From the NCBI GenBank assembly GCA_016124745.1, contig WGNC01000009.1:99500-163499 (forward strand): DNA of 64,000 nucleotides. Direction: 5' to 3'. The notes under the pieces were generated by a model. That model made no database searches, was not told the origin of the DNA, and saw only the letters and a list, made by a program, of their open reading frames with translations. The position numbers and the translations under genes were made by a program. Shown in pieces: positions 46,472 to 55,654 of the stretch. The first letter of the stretch is position 1. The number at the start of each line of letters is the position of its first letter. This DNA is from Thiobacillus sp. GTDB lineage: Bacteria; Pseudomonadota; Gammaproteobacteria; Burkholderiales; Thiobacillaceae.

Positions 46472-47692
46472 ATGGAAGGCCTGCTTTTCCTCGCCCACCG
46501 CATCCCGTTCCCGCCCAACAAGGGCGACAAGATCCGCTCCTTTCATTTGCTGCGGCATCTCTCCGCGCGCTACGAAATCCATCTCGGCGCGTTCGTCGAC
46601 GATCCCGACGACTGGCAATACCAGGATGCGCTCAAACCTTATTGCAAATCGATCAAGCTGCTGCCGCTGCATTCGCGCCGGGCGAAGCTGGCGAGCCTGG
46701 CCGGCCTGCTGACCGGCGAGGCGCTGACGCTGCCGTACTACCGCAGCCGCGAACTCGGGCGCTGGGCAGGCGATCTGGCCGCATCCGGGAGAGTGACCTG
46801 CGGGCTGGCGTTTTCTTCGGCGATGGCGCAGTTCATGCCGCGGAATCTCGCGCGCCGCGTGCTCGACATGGTCGACGTCGATTCCGACAAATGGACGCAG
46901 TACGCGCCGACCCAGCGTTGGCCGTTGTCCCTAATCTATGCGCGCGAAGGGCGCAAACTGGCCAAATGGGAAGCGCGGGTAGCGCAGGAATTCGACGCCA
47001 CCCTGCTGGTGTCGCCCGCCGAGGCGGCGCTGCTGCGACAGCGCGTGCCGCAGGCAGGGGAAAGGATCGGCGCGTTCGAAAACGGCGTCGACGCCGACTA
47101 TTTCTCTCCGGCGCGCGATTATCCGAATCCCTATCCGCCCGACGCACGCGGCATCGTGTTCACCGGCGCCATGGACTACTGGCCGAATATCGACGCCGTC
47201 ACCTGGTTTGCCGAGCGGATTTTTCCGGCCGTGCGCGATGCGGTGCCCGCCGCGCAGTTCACCATCGTCGGCAGCCGTCCGGGCGCGGCCGTGAGCATGC
47301 TGGCGCGCCAGCCCGGCGTCGTCGTCACCGGCAGCGTGCCCGACGTGCGGCCTTACCTCGCCCATGCCGCCTGCGCGGTCGCGCCCCTGCGCATCGCGCG
47401 CGGCGTGCAGAACAAGGTGCTCGAGGCGATGGCGATGGCGCGTCCCGTGATCGCCAGCCCCCAGGCCGCCGAGGGCCTGCGTGCCGAGGCCGGTCGCGAT
47501 TTCATCCTGGCGCAGGGCGAAGCCGATTTCGCACAGGTTGTCGTGGCGCAATTGCAGTCCGGGTCATCGGCTGCACAGGCACGTGCCTGCATCCTCGCGA
47601 ATTACGACTGGGATCGAAATCTGGCCGCAATCGACCCCCTGTTCGAACCGGGCCCGTGCCTGGCCCGTGATCTGGAGACTTGTCCCGCATGA
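46472..47692 (+). CDS. XrtA-associated GT4 glycosyltransferase (TIGR03087-like)
   Basis: A 406-residue GT-B enzyme. The N-terminal LFLAHRIPFPPNKGDKIRSF is the hallmark of this subfamily. The donor-binding domain carries GIVFTGAMDYWPNIDAVTWF and VAPLRIARGVQNKVLEAMAM with the conserved Glu. It transfers a sugar to the lipid-linked repeat unit. The stop overlaps the exosortase ATG (ATGA), showing coupling. Confidence 0.93.
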   Translation: MEGLLFLAHRIPFPPNKGDKIRSFHLLRHLSARYEIHLGAFVDDPDDWQYQDALKPYCKSIKLLPLHSRRAKLASLAGLLTGEALTLPYYRSRELGRWAGDLAASGRVTCGLAFSSAMAQFMPRNLARRVLDMVDVDSDKWTQYAPTQRWPLSLIYAREGRKLAKWEARVAQEFDATLLVSPAEAALLRQRVPQAGERIGAFENGVDADYFSPARDYPNPYPPDARGIVFTGAMDYWPNIDAVTWFAERIFPAVRDAVPAAQFTIVGSRPGAAVSMLARQPGVVVTGSVPDVRPYLAHAACAVAPLRIARGVQNKVLEAMAMARPVIASPQAAEGLRAEAGRDFILAQGEADFAQVVVAQLQSGSSAAQARACILANYDWDRNLAAIDPLFEPGPCLARDLETCPA

Positions 47693-49236
47693 GTGCCTTG
47701 CCCGAATCGCTTCCCGCCACCGCACGCAACGGCTGGCTGCTGCCCGGGGTGCTCGCCCTGGGCAGCCTGCTGCTGCTGACCGCGATGTTCTGGCCGACCT
47801 TCCATTCGATGGTGGAAGTGTGGGAGCGCTCGGAAACCTTCACCCACGGCTTCCTGATCTTTCCCATCAGCGCCTGGCTGATCTGGCGCAAGCGCCACGC
47901 GCTCGCGCGGATTGAGCCGCGCACCGATCTGCGCGGCCTGGTTCTGCTGGCGCTGGCCGGTGCGGGCTGGCTGCTGGCGGATGCCGGCAGCGTCAACGTC
48001 GTCGCGCAATACGCGTTCATCGCCATCCTGATCGCCGCGATCTGGACGCTGCTGGGGTGGGAGGTGGTGTGTGCGTCGTTCTTCCCGCTGATGTTCCTGT
48101 TTTTCGCCGTGCCGGTGGGCGAATTCCTGATCCAGCCCCTGATGGGGGTGACCGCCGACATTACCGTCACGATGCTGCAGGCCACCGGCATTCCGGTGTA
48201 CCGTGAAGGGACCTTCTTCAGCATTCCCAGCGGGGACTGGTCGGTTGTCGAGGCGTGTTCCGGTCTGCGCTACCTCATTGCCTCCGTGACGCTGGGCAGT
48301 CTGTACGCCTATCTCACCTATCGTTCCTGGAAGCGGCGCTTGCTGTTTTCAATTGTCGCGATCATCGTGCCCGTTTTTGCCAACAGTGGCCGTGCCTACA
48401 TCATCGTGATGATCGGCCATCTATCGGGAATGAAATACGCAGTCGGTATAGATCATCTGATTTACGGCTGGGTGTTCTTTGGTCTGGTCATGTTGCTGCT
48501 GTTCTGGATCGGCAGCTTCTGGCGCGAAGACGACCAGCCTGAACCCGACGTTGGGGATTTGACCCGCAAGGCAGTTGCCCAGACAACCCCACGGCCGGCC
48601 TTGCCGGTGGCGCTCACCGTACTGTTGGTGGCGGTTGTGTGGCCGGCTTACGCCACCTGGCTCGACATGCGACCGCTACCGGCCATGCCCGAATTGCAGA
48701 TCGAGGCGCAGCAGGGATGGCTGCCGGGGGACCCCTTCACGACGTGGGCCCCGCACTGGGTCGGCGCCGACCGTCAGCTTCGTCAGCCATACACTCGTGA
48801 AGGACGCAGTGTGCTGCTGGGACTGGATTACTACGTGACCCAGCGGCAGGATGCCGAACTGATCAATTCGCAGAACTTCATGATTCGGCAGAATGACCCG
48901 GAATGGTCCAACGTCGGCGAAGCAGTTGCCGACGTGCAGATCGGCGGGCAAGCACACAAGGTGCGGCAGGCCAAGCTGCGCGGCAGCAATGGCCAGCGCC
49001 TGCTGGTATGGCAGTGGAACCTGATCAACCAGCGTCCCGTCGTCAGCGACTATCAGGCCAAGATGATACTGGCACTCGACCGGGTGCGGCTGAAGCGCGA
49101 CGACGGCCTGTCGGTGGTCATCGCCACGCCGTATGAAGATAATGATATCGAATCGGCCGTGGACACTTTGGCGGGCTTTGCCGCCGACATGGCGCCCGCG
49201 ATCGGGCGCACGCTCGACCAGGTCGACGGGCAGTGA
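47689..49236 (+). CDS. xrtA: Exosortase A with C-terminal EpsI domain
   Basis: A 515-residue inner-membrane protein. The N-terminal two thirds form the exosortase with about eight membrane helices and the transpeptidase-like catalytic residues: Cys190 in VEACSGLRYL, Arg235 in NSGRAYIIVM and His244 in IGHLSGM. The last third (from about 305) is a periplasmic EpsI-like domain (ARTYTREGRSVLL region), fused as in many XrtA proteins. Exosortase A cleaves PEP-CTERM tails, linking protein sorting to the polysaccharide. No PEP-CTERM protein is encoded in the window. Confidence 0.95.
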   Translation: MSALPESLPATARNGWLLPGVLALGSLLLLTAMFWPTFHSMVEVWERSETFTHGFLIFPISAWLIWRKRHALARIEPRTDLRGLVLLALAGAGWLLADAGSVNVVAQYAFIAILIAAIWTLLGWEVVCASFFPLMFLFFAVPVGEFLIQPLMGVTADITVTMLQATGIPVYREGTFFSIPSGDWSVVEACSGLRYLIASVTLGSLYAYLTYRSWKRRLLFSIVAIIVPVFANSGRAYIIVMIGHLSGMKYAVGIDHLIYGWVFFGLVMLLLFWIGSFWREDDQPEPDVGDLTRKAVAQTTPRPALPVALTVLLVAVVWPAYATWLDMRPLPAMPELQIEAQQGWLPGDPFTTWAPHWVGADRQLRQPYTREGRSVLLGLDYYVTQRQDAELINSQNFMIRQNDPEWSNVGEAVADVQIGGQAHKVRQAKLRGSNGQRLLVWQWNLINQRPVVSDYQAKMILALDRVRLKRDDGLSVVIATPYEDNDIESAVDTLAGFAADMAPAIGRTLDQVDGQ

Positions 49237-50372
49237 CCGCACACATCGTGCACATCGTCCACCGCTTCGACACCGGCGGCATGGAGAACGGCATGGTCAA
49301 CCTGTTCAACACCCTGTCGCCGCAGCGTTACCGCCATACCGTGGTCGCGCTGACCGACTTCAGCGATTTTCGCCAGCGCATCACCGCGCAGCCGGTTGCC
49401 TTTCATGCGCTGAATCGCCCGCCGGGCAACGGACTGGGCTGGACCGTGCGGCTGTGGAAGCTGTTGCGCCAGTTGAAACCCGATCTGGTGCACACGCGCA
49501 ACCTGGCTGCGCTGGAAGCGCAGTTCGTCGCTGCCGCCGCCGGAATCCGTGCCACGGTGCACGGCGAACACGGGCGCGACGTGTTCGACCTCCACGGACA
49601 GAACCGCAAATACAAGCTGCTGCGCCGTGCCGCGCGGCCGCTGGTGTCCAACTACATCGCGGTGAGCCAGGACCTTGCTTCCTGGCTGCGCACCACCATC
49701 GGCGTGCCGCCGCGCAAGCTGCACCAGATCTACAATGGTGTCGACAGCGTGAAATTTCACGCGCGCGTCAGCGCGCGCCCCGCTGTACTGCCGCCGGAGT
49801 TTGCCGATGCGGGCAGCATCGTTTTCGGCTCGGTCGGGCGCATGGCCGAGGTCAAGGACTACCCGACGCTGACACGCGCTTTCATCCAGCTGCTGCGCCA
49901 GCACCCCGCGTTGGCGGAACGGGCACGGCTGGTCATCATCGGCGAGGGTCCCGCACGGGCGACCTGCCTCGACCTGCTGCAGCAGGCGGGCCTGGGGCAT
50001 CTGGCCTGGCTGCCGGGCGAGCGCCACGACATCGCGGACATCATGCGGGCGCTCGACGTGTTCGTGCTGCCGTCGAAAAACGAGGGTATCTCCAATACCA
50101 TCCTGGAGGCGCTGGCGAGCGGGCTACCGGTGATCGCCACCGCAGTGGGGGGCAACGTCGAACTGGTGGCGGATGGCGTCAACGGCACGCTGGTCAAGGC
50201 CGGCAGCGCCGAAGACATGGCACAGGCTTTGCTAAATTGTCTGCATGAACCCGATCGCATCACCAGACAGGGCAAGCAAGCCAGGCTCGACGCCGAGCAG
50301 CGCTTCAGCATCCCTGCCATGGCGGAGGCCTACAGCGCTGTCTACGAGCAGACGCTGCGCAACCATGGATGA
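49233..50372 (+). CDS. XrtA-associated GT4 glycosyltransferase (TIGR03088-like)
   Basis: A 379-residue GT-B enzyme. The N-terminal IVHIVHRFDTGGMENGMVNL matches this subfamily. The donor site is SKNEGISNTILEALASGLPV, with conserved Glu residues. It uses a GTG start at 49233 overlapping the exosortase stop. Its product would be an intermediate of the same lipid-linked glycan. A 490-bp repeat-rich gap follows. Confidence 0.93.
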   Translation: MTAHIVHIVHRFDTGGMENGMVNLFNTLSPQRYRHTVVALTDFSDFRQRITAQPVAFHALNRPPGNGLGWTVRLWKLLRQLKPDLVHTRNLAALEAQFVAAAAGIRATVHGEHGRDVFDLHGQNRKYKLLRRAARPLVSNYIAVSQDLASWLRTTIGVPPRKLHQIYNGVDSVKFHARVSARPAVLPPEFADAGSIVFGSVGRMAEVKDYPTLTRAFIQLLRQHPALAERARLVIIGEGPARATCLDLLQQAGLGHLAWLPGERHDIADIMRALDVFVLPSKNEGISNTILEALASGLPVIATAVGGNVELVADGVNGTLVKAGSAEDMAQALLNCLHEPDRITRQGKQARLDAEQRFSIPAMAEAYSAVYEQTLRNHG

Positions 50373-50406
50373 CGGTGGGTTGACGATGGGTTCTGGATGT
50401 CGACAT

Positions 50407-50679
50407 GAGAATGAAAGAATGATTGAGTTCTTGCAGCGGGAGCGGGGAACTGGAAGTTTGCCGGGAATGGCGACCTGTTCCGGGCGCCCCCCTCTCCCTA
50501 ACCCTCCCCCCGGAGTGGGGAGGGGACGTGCGTGCATGGAGCGAATTGAGGATGAAAGAATGAATGAGTTCTTCCAGCCGGAACGGGGAGCTGGAAGTTT
50601 GCCGGGAATGGCGACCTGTTCCGGGCGCCCCCTCTCCCTAACCCTCCCCCCGGAGTGGGGAGAGGACATGCACGCATGG
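50407..50679. repeat. Two tandem copies of a 141-bp sequence
   Basis: Copy 1 (50407-50539) and copy 2 (50548-50679) are nearly identical, with a few substitutions and a one-base length difference in a C-run. Each contains a GC-rich hairpin made by CCCTCCCC and GGGGAGGG and ends in GCATGG. They occupy most of the gap between the TIGR03088-like gene and the amidotransferase. Confidence 0.88.
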
Positions 50680-50754
50680 AACTTCGCAGTCATGCAATCG
50701 ACGAGCCAGGCAGCTTTCCTTTGCCAGCAGACCCTCACGTTTGCCATGGCTACT

Positions 50755-50776
50755 CCCTCCCCCTCGAGGGGGAGGG
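50755..50776. repeat. Perfect 22-bp palindrome
   Basis: CCCTCCCCCTC is followed immediately by its exact reverse complement. It lies 89 bases before the amidotransferase start and next to the duplicated 141-bp units. It could be a protein-binding site or a REP-type remnant. Confidence 0.75.
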
Positions 50777-50864
50777 CGGGGGAGAGGGTGAACGGCCACG
50801 GTCTGATCCCGCGCCGGCCATTTCTCTCGAGTACGGCAATTCAACAACCCCAAGAAACCGAACC

Positions 50865-52784
50865 ATGTGCGGCATAACCGGCATTTTCGACACCCGCGGC
50901 GCGAGCGAGATTTCGCGCGATCTGCTGCATCGCATGAACGAAACACAGTTCCATCGCGGTCCCGACGAAGGCGGCCTGCATCTTGAGCCGGGCGTGGGGC
51001 TGGGGCACCGCCGGCTGTCGATCATCGACCTCTCGACAGGCCAGCAGCCGCTGTTCAACGAGGACGGTTCAGTCGTCGTCGTGTTCAACGGCGAAATCTA
51101 CAACTTCCAGGAACTGGTGCCCGAACTCGAGGCGCTCGGCCATACCTTCCGCACCCATTCCGACACCGAAGTCATCGTCCACGCCTGGGAAGCCTGGGGC
51201 GAGGCCTGTGTCGCGCGTTTCCGCGGCATGTTTGCGTTCGCGCTGTGGGACCGAAGTCGCGAGACGCTGTTCGTCGTGCGCGACCGCTTCGGCGTCAAGC
51301 CGCTGTATTACGCGTTTCTCGACAGCGGCGAATTCATTTTCGGTTCGGAACTGAAGTCGCTTATGGTGCATCCCTGCCTGTCGCGCGACATCGATCCGCT
51401 GGCGGTCGAGGAGTATTTCGCCTACGGCTATGTGCCCGAGCCGCGCACCATTTTCAGACGCGCGTGCAAGCTGCCGCCGGGCTTCACGCTCACGCTGAAA
51501 CGCGGCCAGGCGCGCGCGCTGCCCAAACAATACTGGGATATGCCGTTCACGCCGGTAAAGGTTACGGACGAGGCAGGCGCCATCGACGAGCTGGTCGCGC
51601 GCATGCAGGAGTCGATCCGCCTGCGCATGATTGCCGACGTGCCACTCGGCGCCTTCCTGTCGGGCGGCGTCGATTCCAGCGCGGTGGTGGCGATGATGGC
51701 GACGCAATCGGCGACCCCGGTGAACACCTGCTCGATCGGCTTCGACGATCCCGCCTACAACGAAGTCGAATTCGCGCAGCAGGTCGCCGACCGCTACCGC
51801 ACCCACCACCACGTCGAGACCGTCGCCTCCAACGACTTCAGCCTGGTCGGCCAGCTTGCCCAGGTCTACGACGAGCCCTATGCTGACTCGTCCGCGTTGC
51901 CGACCTACCGCGTCTGCGAACTGGCGAGAAAGCACGTCAAGGTCGCGCTGTCCGGCGACGGCGGCGACGAACACTTTGCCGGCTATCGGCGCTATCGCTG
52001 GTTCCGCTACGAGGAGCGCATGCGCTCGTTCATGCCGCTGATGCTGCGTCGCCCACTGTTCGGCACGCTCGGCAGGCTGTATCCCAAGGCCGACTGGGCG
52101 CCGAAGGTGTTTCGCGCCAAGACCACGTTCGAGGCGCTGTCACGCGACACCGTCGAAGGCTATTTCCATGGCGTGTCGCTGCTGTCGGATGCACAGCGCA
52201 AGCAGCTGTTTTCACCGGCCTTCAGGCACGAGTTGCAGGGCTACGAAGCGGTCGAAGTGCTGCGCCGTTATGCGACCGTTTCCCCCACCGACGACCCCTT
52301 GTCGCTGGTGCAGTATCTCGACATGAAGACCTATCTGGTCGGCGACATCCTGACCAAGGTCGACCGTGCCAGCATGGCGCATGCGCTCGAAGTGCGCGAA
52401 CCCTTGCTCGATCACGAACTGATGGGCTGGGTGTCGGGGCTGCCGGTCGACCTCAAGCTGCGCGGTACCGAGGGCAAATACCTGCTGAAGAAGTCGATGG
52501 AGCCCTACCTGCCGCACGATGTGCTGTACCGCAAGAAAATGGGTTTTTCGGTTCCACTCGCCGCGTGGTTCCGCGGCCCGCTCGCGGAAACGATCCGTGG
52601 CGTGGTGCTGGGCGAACGGCTGGCCTCCACGGGCATGTTCAACCAGGCCTTCCTGCGCGAGGTGGTCGGAGCCCATCAATCCGGCCGGCGCGACTACTCG
52701 GTGGTTCTGTGGACGGTGCTCATGTTCGACGCCTTCCTCGGCCAGGTGCTGGGGATCGAGGACGCGGAAAGGCGGGCGGCATGA
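50865..52784 (+). CDS. XrtA-associated asparagine synthase-like amidotransferase
   Basis: A 639-residue class II glutamine amidotransferase. The N-terminal nucleophile is intact (M-C2-G-I-T-G), with RGPDEGG and FNGEIYNF in the glutaminase domain. The synthetase domain has the ATP pyrophosphatase loop SGGVDSSAV and SGDGGDEHFAGY. It would transfer ammonia to a sugar or acid group of the polysaccharide. The ATG at 50865 is chosen since the catalytic Cys must follow the initiator Met; a longer frame runs into the upstream repeats. Confidence 0.94.
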   Translation: MCGITGIFDTRGASEISRDLLHRMNETQFHRGPDEGGLHLEPGVGLGHRRLSIIDLSTGQQPLFNEDGSVVVVFNGEIYNFQELVPELEALGHTFRTHSDTEVIVHAWEAWGEACVARFRGMFAFALWDRSRETLFVVRDRFGVKPLYYAFLDSGEFIFGSELKSLMVHPCLSRDIDPLAVEEYFAYGYVPEPRTIFRRACKLPPGFTLTLKRGQARALPKQYWDMPFTPVKVTDEAGAIDELVARMQESIRLRMIADVPLGAFLSGGVDSSAVVAMMATQSATPVNTCSIGFDDPAYNEVEFAQQVADRYRTHHHVETVASNDFSLVGQLAQVYDEPYADSSALPTYRVCELARKHVKVALSGDGGDEHFAGYRRYRWFRYEERMRSFMPLMLRRPLFGTLGRLYPKADWAPKVFRAKTTFEALSRDTVEGYFHGVSLLSDAQRKQLFSPAFRHELQGYEAVEVLRRYATVSPTDDPLSLVQYLDMKTYLVGDILTKVDRASMAHALEVREPLLDHELMGWVSGLPVDLKLRGTEGKYLLKKSMEPYLPHDVLYRKKMGFSVPLAAWFRGPLAETIRGVVLGERLASTGMFNQAFLREVVGAHQSGRRDYSVVLWTVLMFDAFLGQVLGIEDAERRAA

Positions 52785-52896
52785 TGGGCAATGTCATGCC
52801 GCTGCCATTGCGAGCAAAGAGTTGCAGTTCAGTTGGCTTGGCGCGAAGCACGCGGATCTGCTTCGAAGTGAGCCGGCATTGCCACATCCCATCCCT

Positions 52897-53086
52897 CGTT
52901 CGGCCTGAGCCTGTCGAAGGCCGCGTGTTTGTTGATGGGCATGAGTCTGAAGCTGACCAATGGTCTGTAAGTGTTTCGACAAGCTCAACACGAACGGAAT
53001 GCGGGATGAATCACACCGAACCGAGTTTGATGTTGCCCAGACGTCACCTCACCCTAACCACCGTTCGGCCTGAGCCTGTCGAAGGC
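52897..53086. repeat. Three REP-like copies
   Basis: Copies of the CGTTCGGCCTGAGCCTGTCG type occur at 52897-52923 and 53061-53086 in direct orientation, and an inverted copy ending CACGAACGG lies at 52973-52997. They fill the 388-bp gap between the amidotransferase and the next glycosyltransferase. No gene is supported in this gap. Confidence 0.85.
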
Positions 53087-53172
53087 TTGGTTCCCCTTGG
53101 TGGTTACCCGGCCCAGCAGGGCGGTGTGAGTCTTGGAGTGGATTACCCTGCTTCTATCAACGGCATGGGCAA

Positions 53173-54411
53173 ATGACAGACGCCATGAAAATCCTCCACG
53201 TCTTCGACCACACCCTGCCGCTGCACTCCGGCTACACCTTCCGCAGCGCAGCGATCCTGCGCAACCAGCGCAAGCTCGGCTGGGACACGTACCATCTCTC
53301 CGGGCCCAAGCAGATCAACTGCAAGGTAATGGAGGAGGACGCCGACGGCCTGCATTTCTACCGCACGCCGAAGCCAGCAGGTTTACTCGCCAGGCTGCCC
53401 GGCGGCGATCCGTTCGCGGTCATGGGTGCCATCGAAACGCGCCTGCTCGGGCTTGCCCGTGAACTGCAGCCCGATGTGATCCATGCCCACTCTCCCGTGC
53501 TCGACGCCGTTCCGGCGATCCGCGTCGGCCGCAAGCTCGGCATCCCGGTGGTCTATGAAATCCGTGCCTTCTGGGAAGACGCCGCAGTCGACCATGGCAG
53601 CACGCAGGAAAACAGCCTGCGCTATAAGCTGACCCGTGCGCTCGAAACCTGGGCGGTCAGGAATGCCGATGCGGTCACCGTGATCTGCGAGGGGCTGCGC
53701 AAGGATCTGGTCGCGCGCGGCATCTCGCCGCACAAGATCACCGTGATTCCCAACGCGGTCGACATCGACAAATTCGCAGTCGGCGGCAAGCCCGACAATG
53801 AACTCAAAATGAAGCTCGGCCTAGGCAACAGCCGCGTGCTCGGCTTCATCGGCTCGTTCTATGCCTACGAGGGGCTCGACCTGCTGATCGATGCGCTGCC
53901 GGCGATCCTCCGTCAGATGCCCGACGTCAAGGTGTTGCTGGTTGGCGGCGGGCCGCAGGATACGGCCCTGAAGCAGCAGGTGATGCGGCTCGACCTCAGA
54001 GACCGCGTGGTGTTCACCGGCCGCGTACCACACGATGAAGTGAACCGTTATTACGACCTGATCGACGTGCTGACATATCCGCGTCACCCGATGCGGCTGA
54101 CCGAGCTCGTCACCCCCCTGAAGCCGCTCGAAGCCAAGGCACAGGGCCGGCTGATGGTCGCCTCCGACGTCGGCGGCCACAAGGAGTTGATCCAGGACGG
54201 CAAGACCGGCGTGCTGTTCCACGCCGGCAATGTCGGCGACCTCGCCAGCAAGGTCGTGGGTTTGCTGAAATACGAGCAGGGCTGGGACGCCATGAAACGG
54301 CACGGCCGCCAGTTCGTCGAAACCGAACGCAACTGGGCAGCCAGCGTGGCGCGCTATCGCAGCGTGTACGGCAGCCTCGTCAAACCGGGGATGGAGGCCG
54401 CGCTTGGCTGA
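53173..54411 (+). CDS. XrtA-associated GT4 glycosyltransferase (TIGR04063-like)
   Basis: A 412-residue GT-B enzyme. The N-terminal ILHVFDHTLPLHSGYTFRS is typical of this exosortase-linked subfamily. The acceptor domain includes IPVVYEIRAFWEDAAVDHG, and the donor region has GSFYAYEGLDLLIDAL and LTELVTPLKPLEAKAQGRLM. The ATG at 53173 or 53185 may be the start. It overlaps the next gene by 8 bases. Confidence 0.92.
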   Translation: MTDAMKILHVFDHTLPLHSGYTFRSAAILRNQRKLGWDTYHLSGPKQINCKVMEEDADGLHFYRTPKPAGLLARLPGGDPFAVMGAIETRLLGLARELQPDVIHAHSPVLDAVPAIRVGRKLGIPVVYEIRAFWEDAAVDHGSTQENSLRYKLTRALETWAVRNADAVTVICEGLRKDLVARGISPHKITVIPNAVDIDKFAVGGKPDNELKMKLGLGNSRVLGFIGSFYAYEGLDLLIDALPAILRQMPDVKVLLVGGGPQDTALKQQVMRLDLRDRVVFTGRVPHDEVNRYYDLIDVLTYPRHPMRLTELVTPLKPLEAKAQGRLMVASDVGGHKELIQDGKTGVLFHAGNVGDLASKVVGLLKYEQGWDAMKRHGRQFVETERNWAASVARYRSVYGSLVKPGMEAALG

Positions 54412-55654
54412 AGACCGCGCCGCAAAATCCGCTCAGATCGATCTGGTCGTGTTCAGTTCGCTTTTCCCCAGTGCGGCGCGTCCCGGCGCAGGACTGTTCA
54501 TCCGCGAGCGCATGTTTCGCGTCGCGCAGCATCGTCCGCTCGCCGTTGTCTCGCCGCAGCCCTGGTTTCCCGGCCAGTCGCTGATCCGCATGCTGCGCCC
54601 GGGCTACCGTCCGCAGGCGCCGGCGCTGGAAATCCAACAGGGCATCCGCGTCTATCATCCGCGTTTCCTGTCGGTGCCCGGCCTGCTGCGCTGGCTCGAC
54701 GGTTGGTCAATAGCGCTGTCCAGTTTCTTGCTGCTGCGACGCCTCAAGGCGGACGGCGCCCGTCTCATCGACGCCCACTTCACGTTCCCAGATGGCGAGG
54801 CGGCGATCCGCCTGGGACGCTGGCTGGGCCTGCCGGTGACGATCACGCTGCGCGGCACCGAAGTGCCGCACAGCAGGAATCCCGCGCTGCGGCCGCGCCT
54901 GTCGCGCACGCTCAGGGCAGCCGCGCGGGTGTTCTCGGTCTCCGACTCGCTGCGCCGCCTGGCGATCGAACTCGGAGCGGCTGCGGAGAAGACTGAAGTC
55001 GTTGGCAACGGGGTCGACACGGCGCTGTTCCACCAGGTCGACCGGTCTGCCGCACGCAGCCGGTACGGCATTCCGGGGAATGCGCAGGTCCTGGTCTCGG
55101 TCGGTGCGCTGGTCGAGCGCAAGGGCATGCACCGCGTCATCGACTGCCTGCCGGCACTGGTTGAGCGGCATCCCGATCTGCATTACCTCATCGTCGGCGG
55201 CGCCAGCCCCGAAGGCGACAATCGCGCCGACCTCGCTGCCCAGGTTGCGCGGCTGGGACTGGCGGACCGTGTGCATTTTCTCGGCGCGCTGCCGCCGGAC
55301 GAACTCAAGTGGCCGCTGTCGGCAGCCGATGTGTTCGTGCTCGCCACCCGCAACGAAGGCTGGGCCAATGTCTTTCTGGAGGCGATGGCCTGCGGCCTGC
55401 CGGTCGTCACCACCGATGTCGGCGGCAACGCCGAAGTGGTTTGCAGAAGCGAACTCGGCACCGTCGTGCCGTTCGGCGACACTGCTTCGTTGCAGCTGGC
55501 GCTCGAGGCTGCGCTCGACAAGGACTGGGATCGTTCGGCGATCCTGGGCTACGCACGGGCGAATCAATGGGACAGGCGGGTGGCGCAGTTGATGAACGCG
55601 TTCGACGCGATCCTCCATGCCCGGGCCGGCCAACCCGAGTTGGCGGCCAAATGA
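54404..55654 (+). CDS. GT4 glycosyltransferase
   Basis: A 416-residue GT-B enzyme with VVFSSLFPSAARPGAGLFIRE at the N-terminus, ITLRGTEVPHSRNP in the acceptor domain, and a donor site ATRNEGWANVFLEAMACGLP with the EX7E glutamates. The start is TTG at 54404, overlapping the previous stop; no ATG is near enough to include the first beta strand. It overlaps the ligase-like gene by 4 bases. Confidence 0.9.
   Translation: MAEDRAAKSAQIDLVVFSSLFPSAARPGAGLFIRERMFRVAQHRPLAVVSPQPWFPGQSLIRMLRPGYRPQAPALEIQQGIRVYHPRFLSVPGLLRWLDGWSIALSSFLLLRRLKADGARLIDAHFTFPDGEAAIRLGRWLGLPVTITLRGTEVPHSRNPALRPRLSRTLRAAARVFSVSDSLRRLAIELGAAAEKTEVVGNGVDTALFHQVDRSAARSRYGIPGNAQVLVSVGALVERKGMHRVIDCLPALVERHPDLHYLIVGGASPEGDNRADLAAQVARLGLADRVHFLGALPPDELKWPLSAADVFVLATRNEGWANVFLEAMACGLPVVTTDVGGNAEVVCRSELGTVVPFGDTASLQLALEAALDKDWDRSAILGYARANQWDRRVAQLMNAFDAILHARAGQPELAAK

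Noticed and set aside
46061..46672. Minus-strand 203-residue open frame
   Set aside because: It runs through the nested palindrome and into the antisense of a real glycosyltransferase gene; the open frame is produced by repeat sequence.
50407..50679. CRISPR with two repeats
   Set aside because: The duplicated unit is about 140 bp with only an 8-base gap between copies; this is a tandem duplication.
52565..53176. Plus-strand 203-residue open frame after the amidotransferase
   Set aside because: Its first part is a shifted frame of the amidotransferase and the rest is REP repeats.
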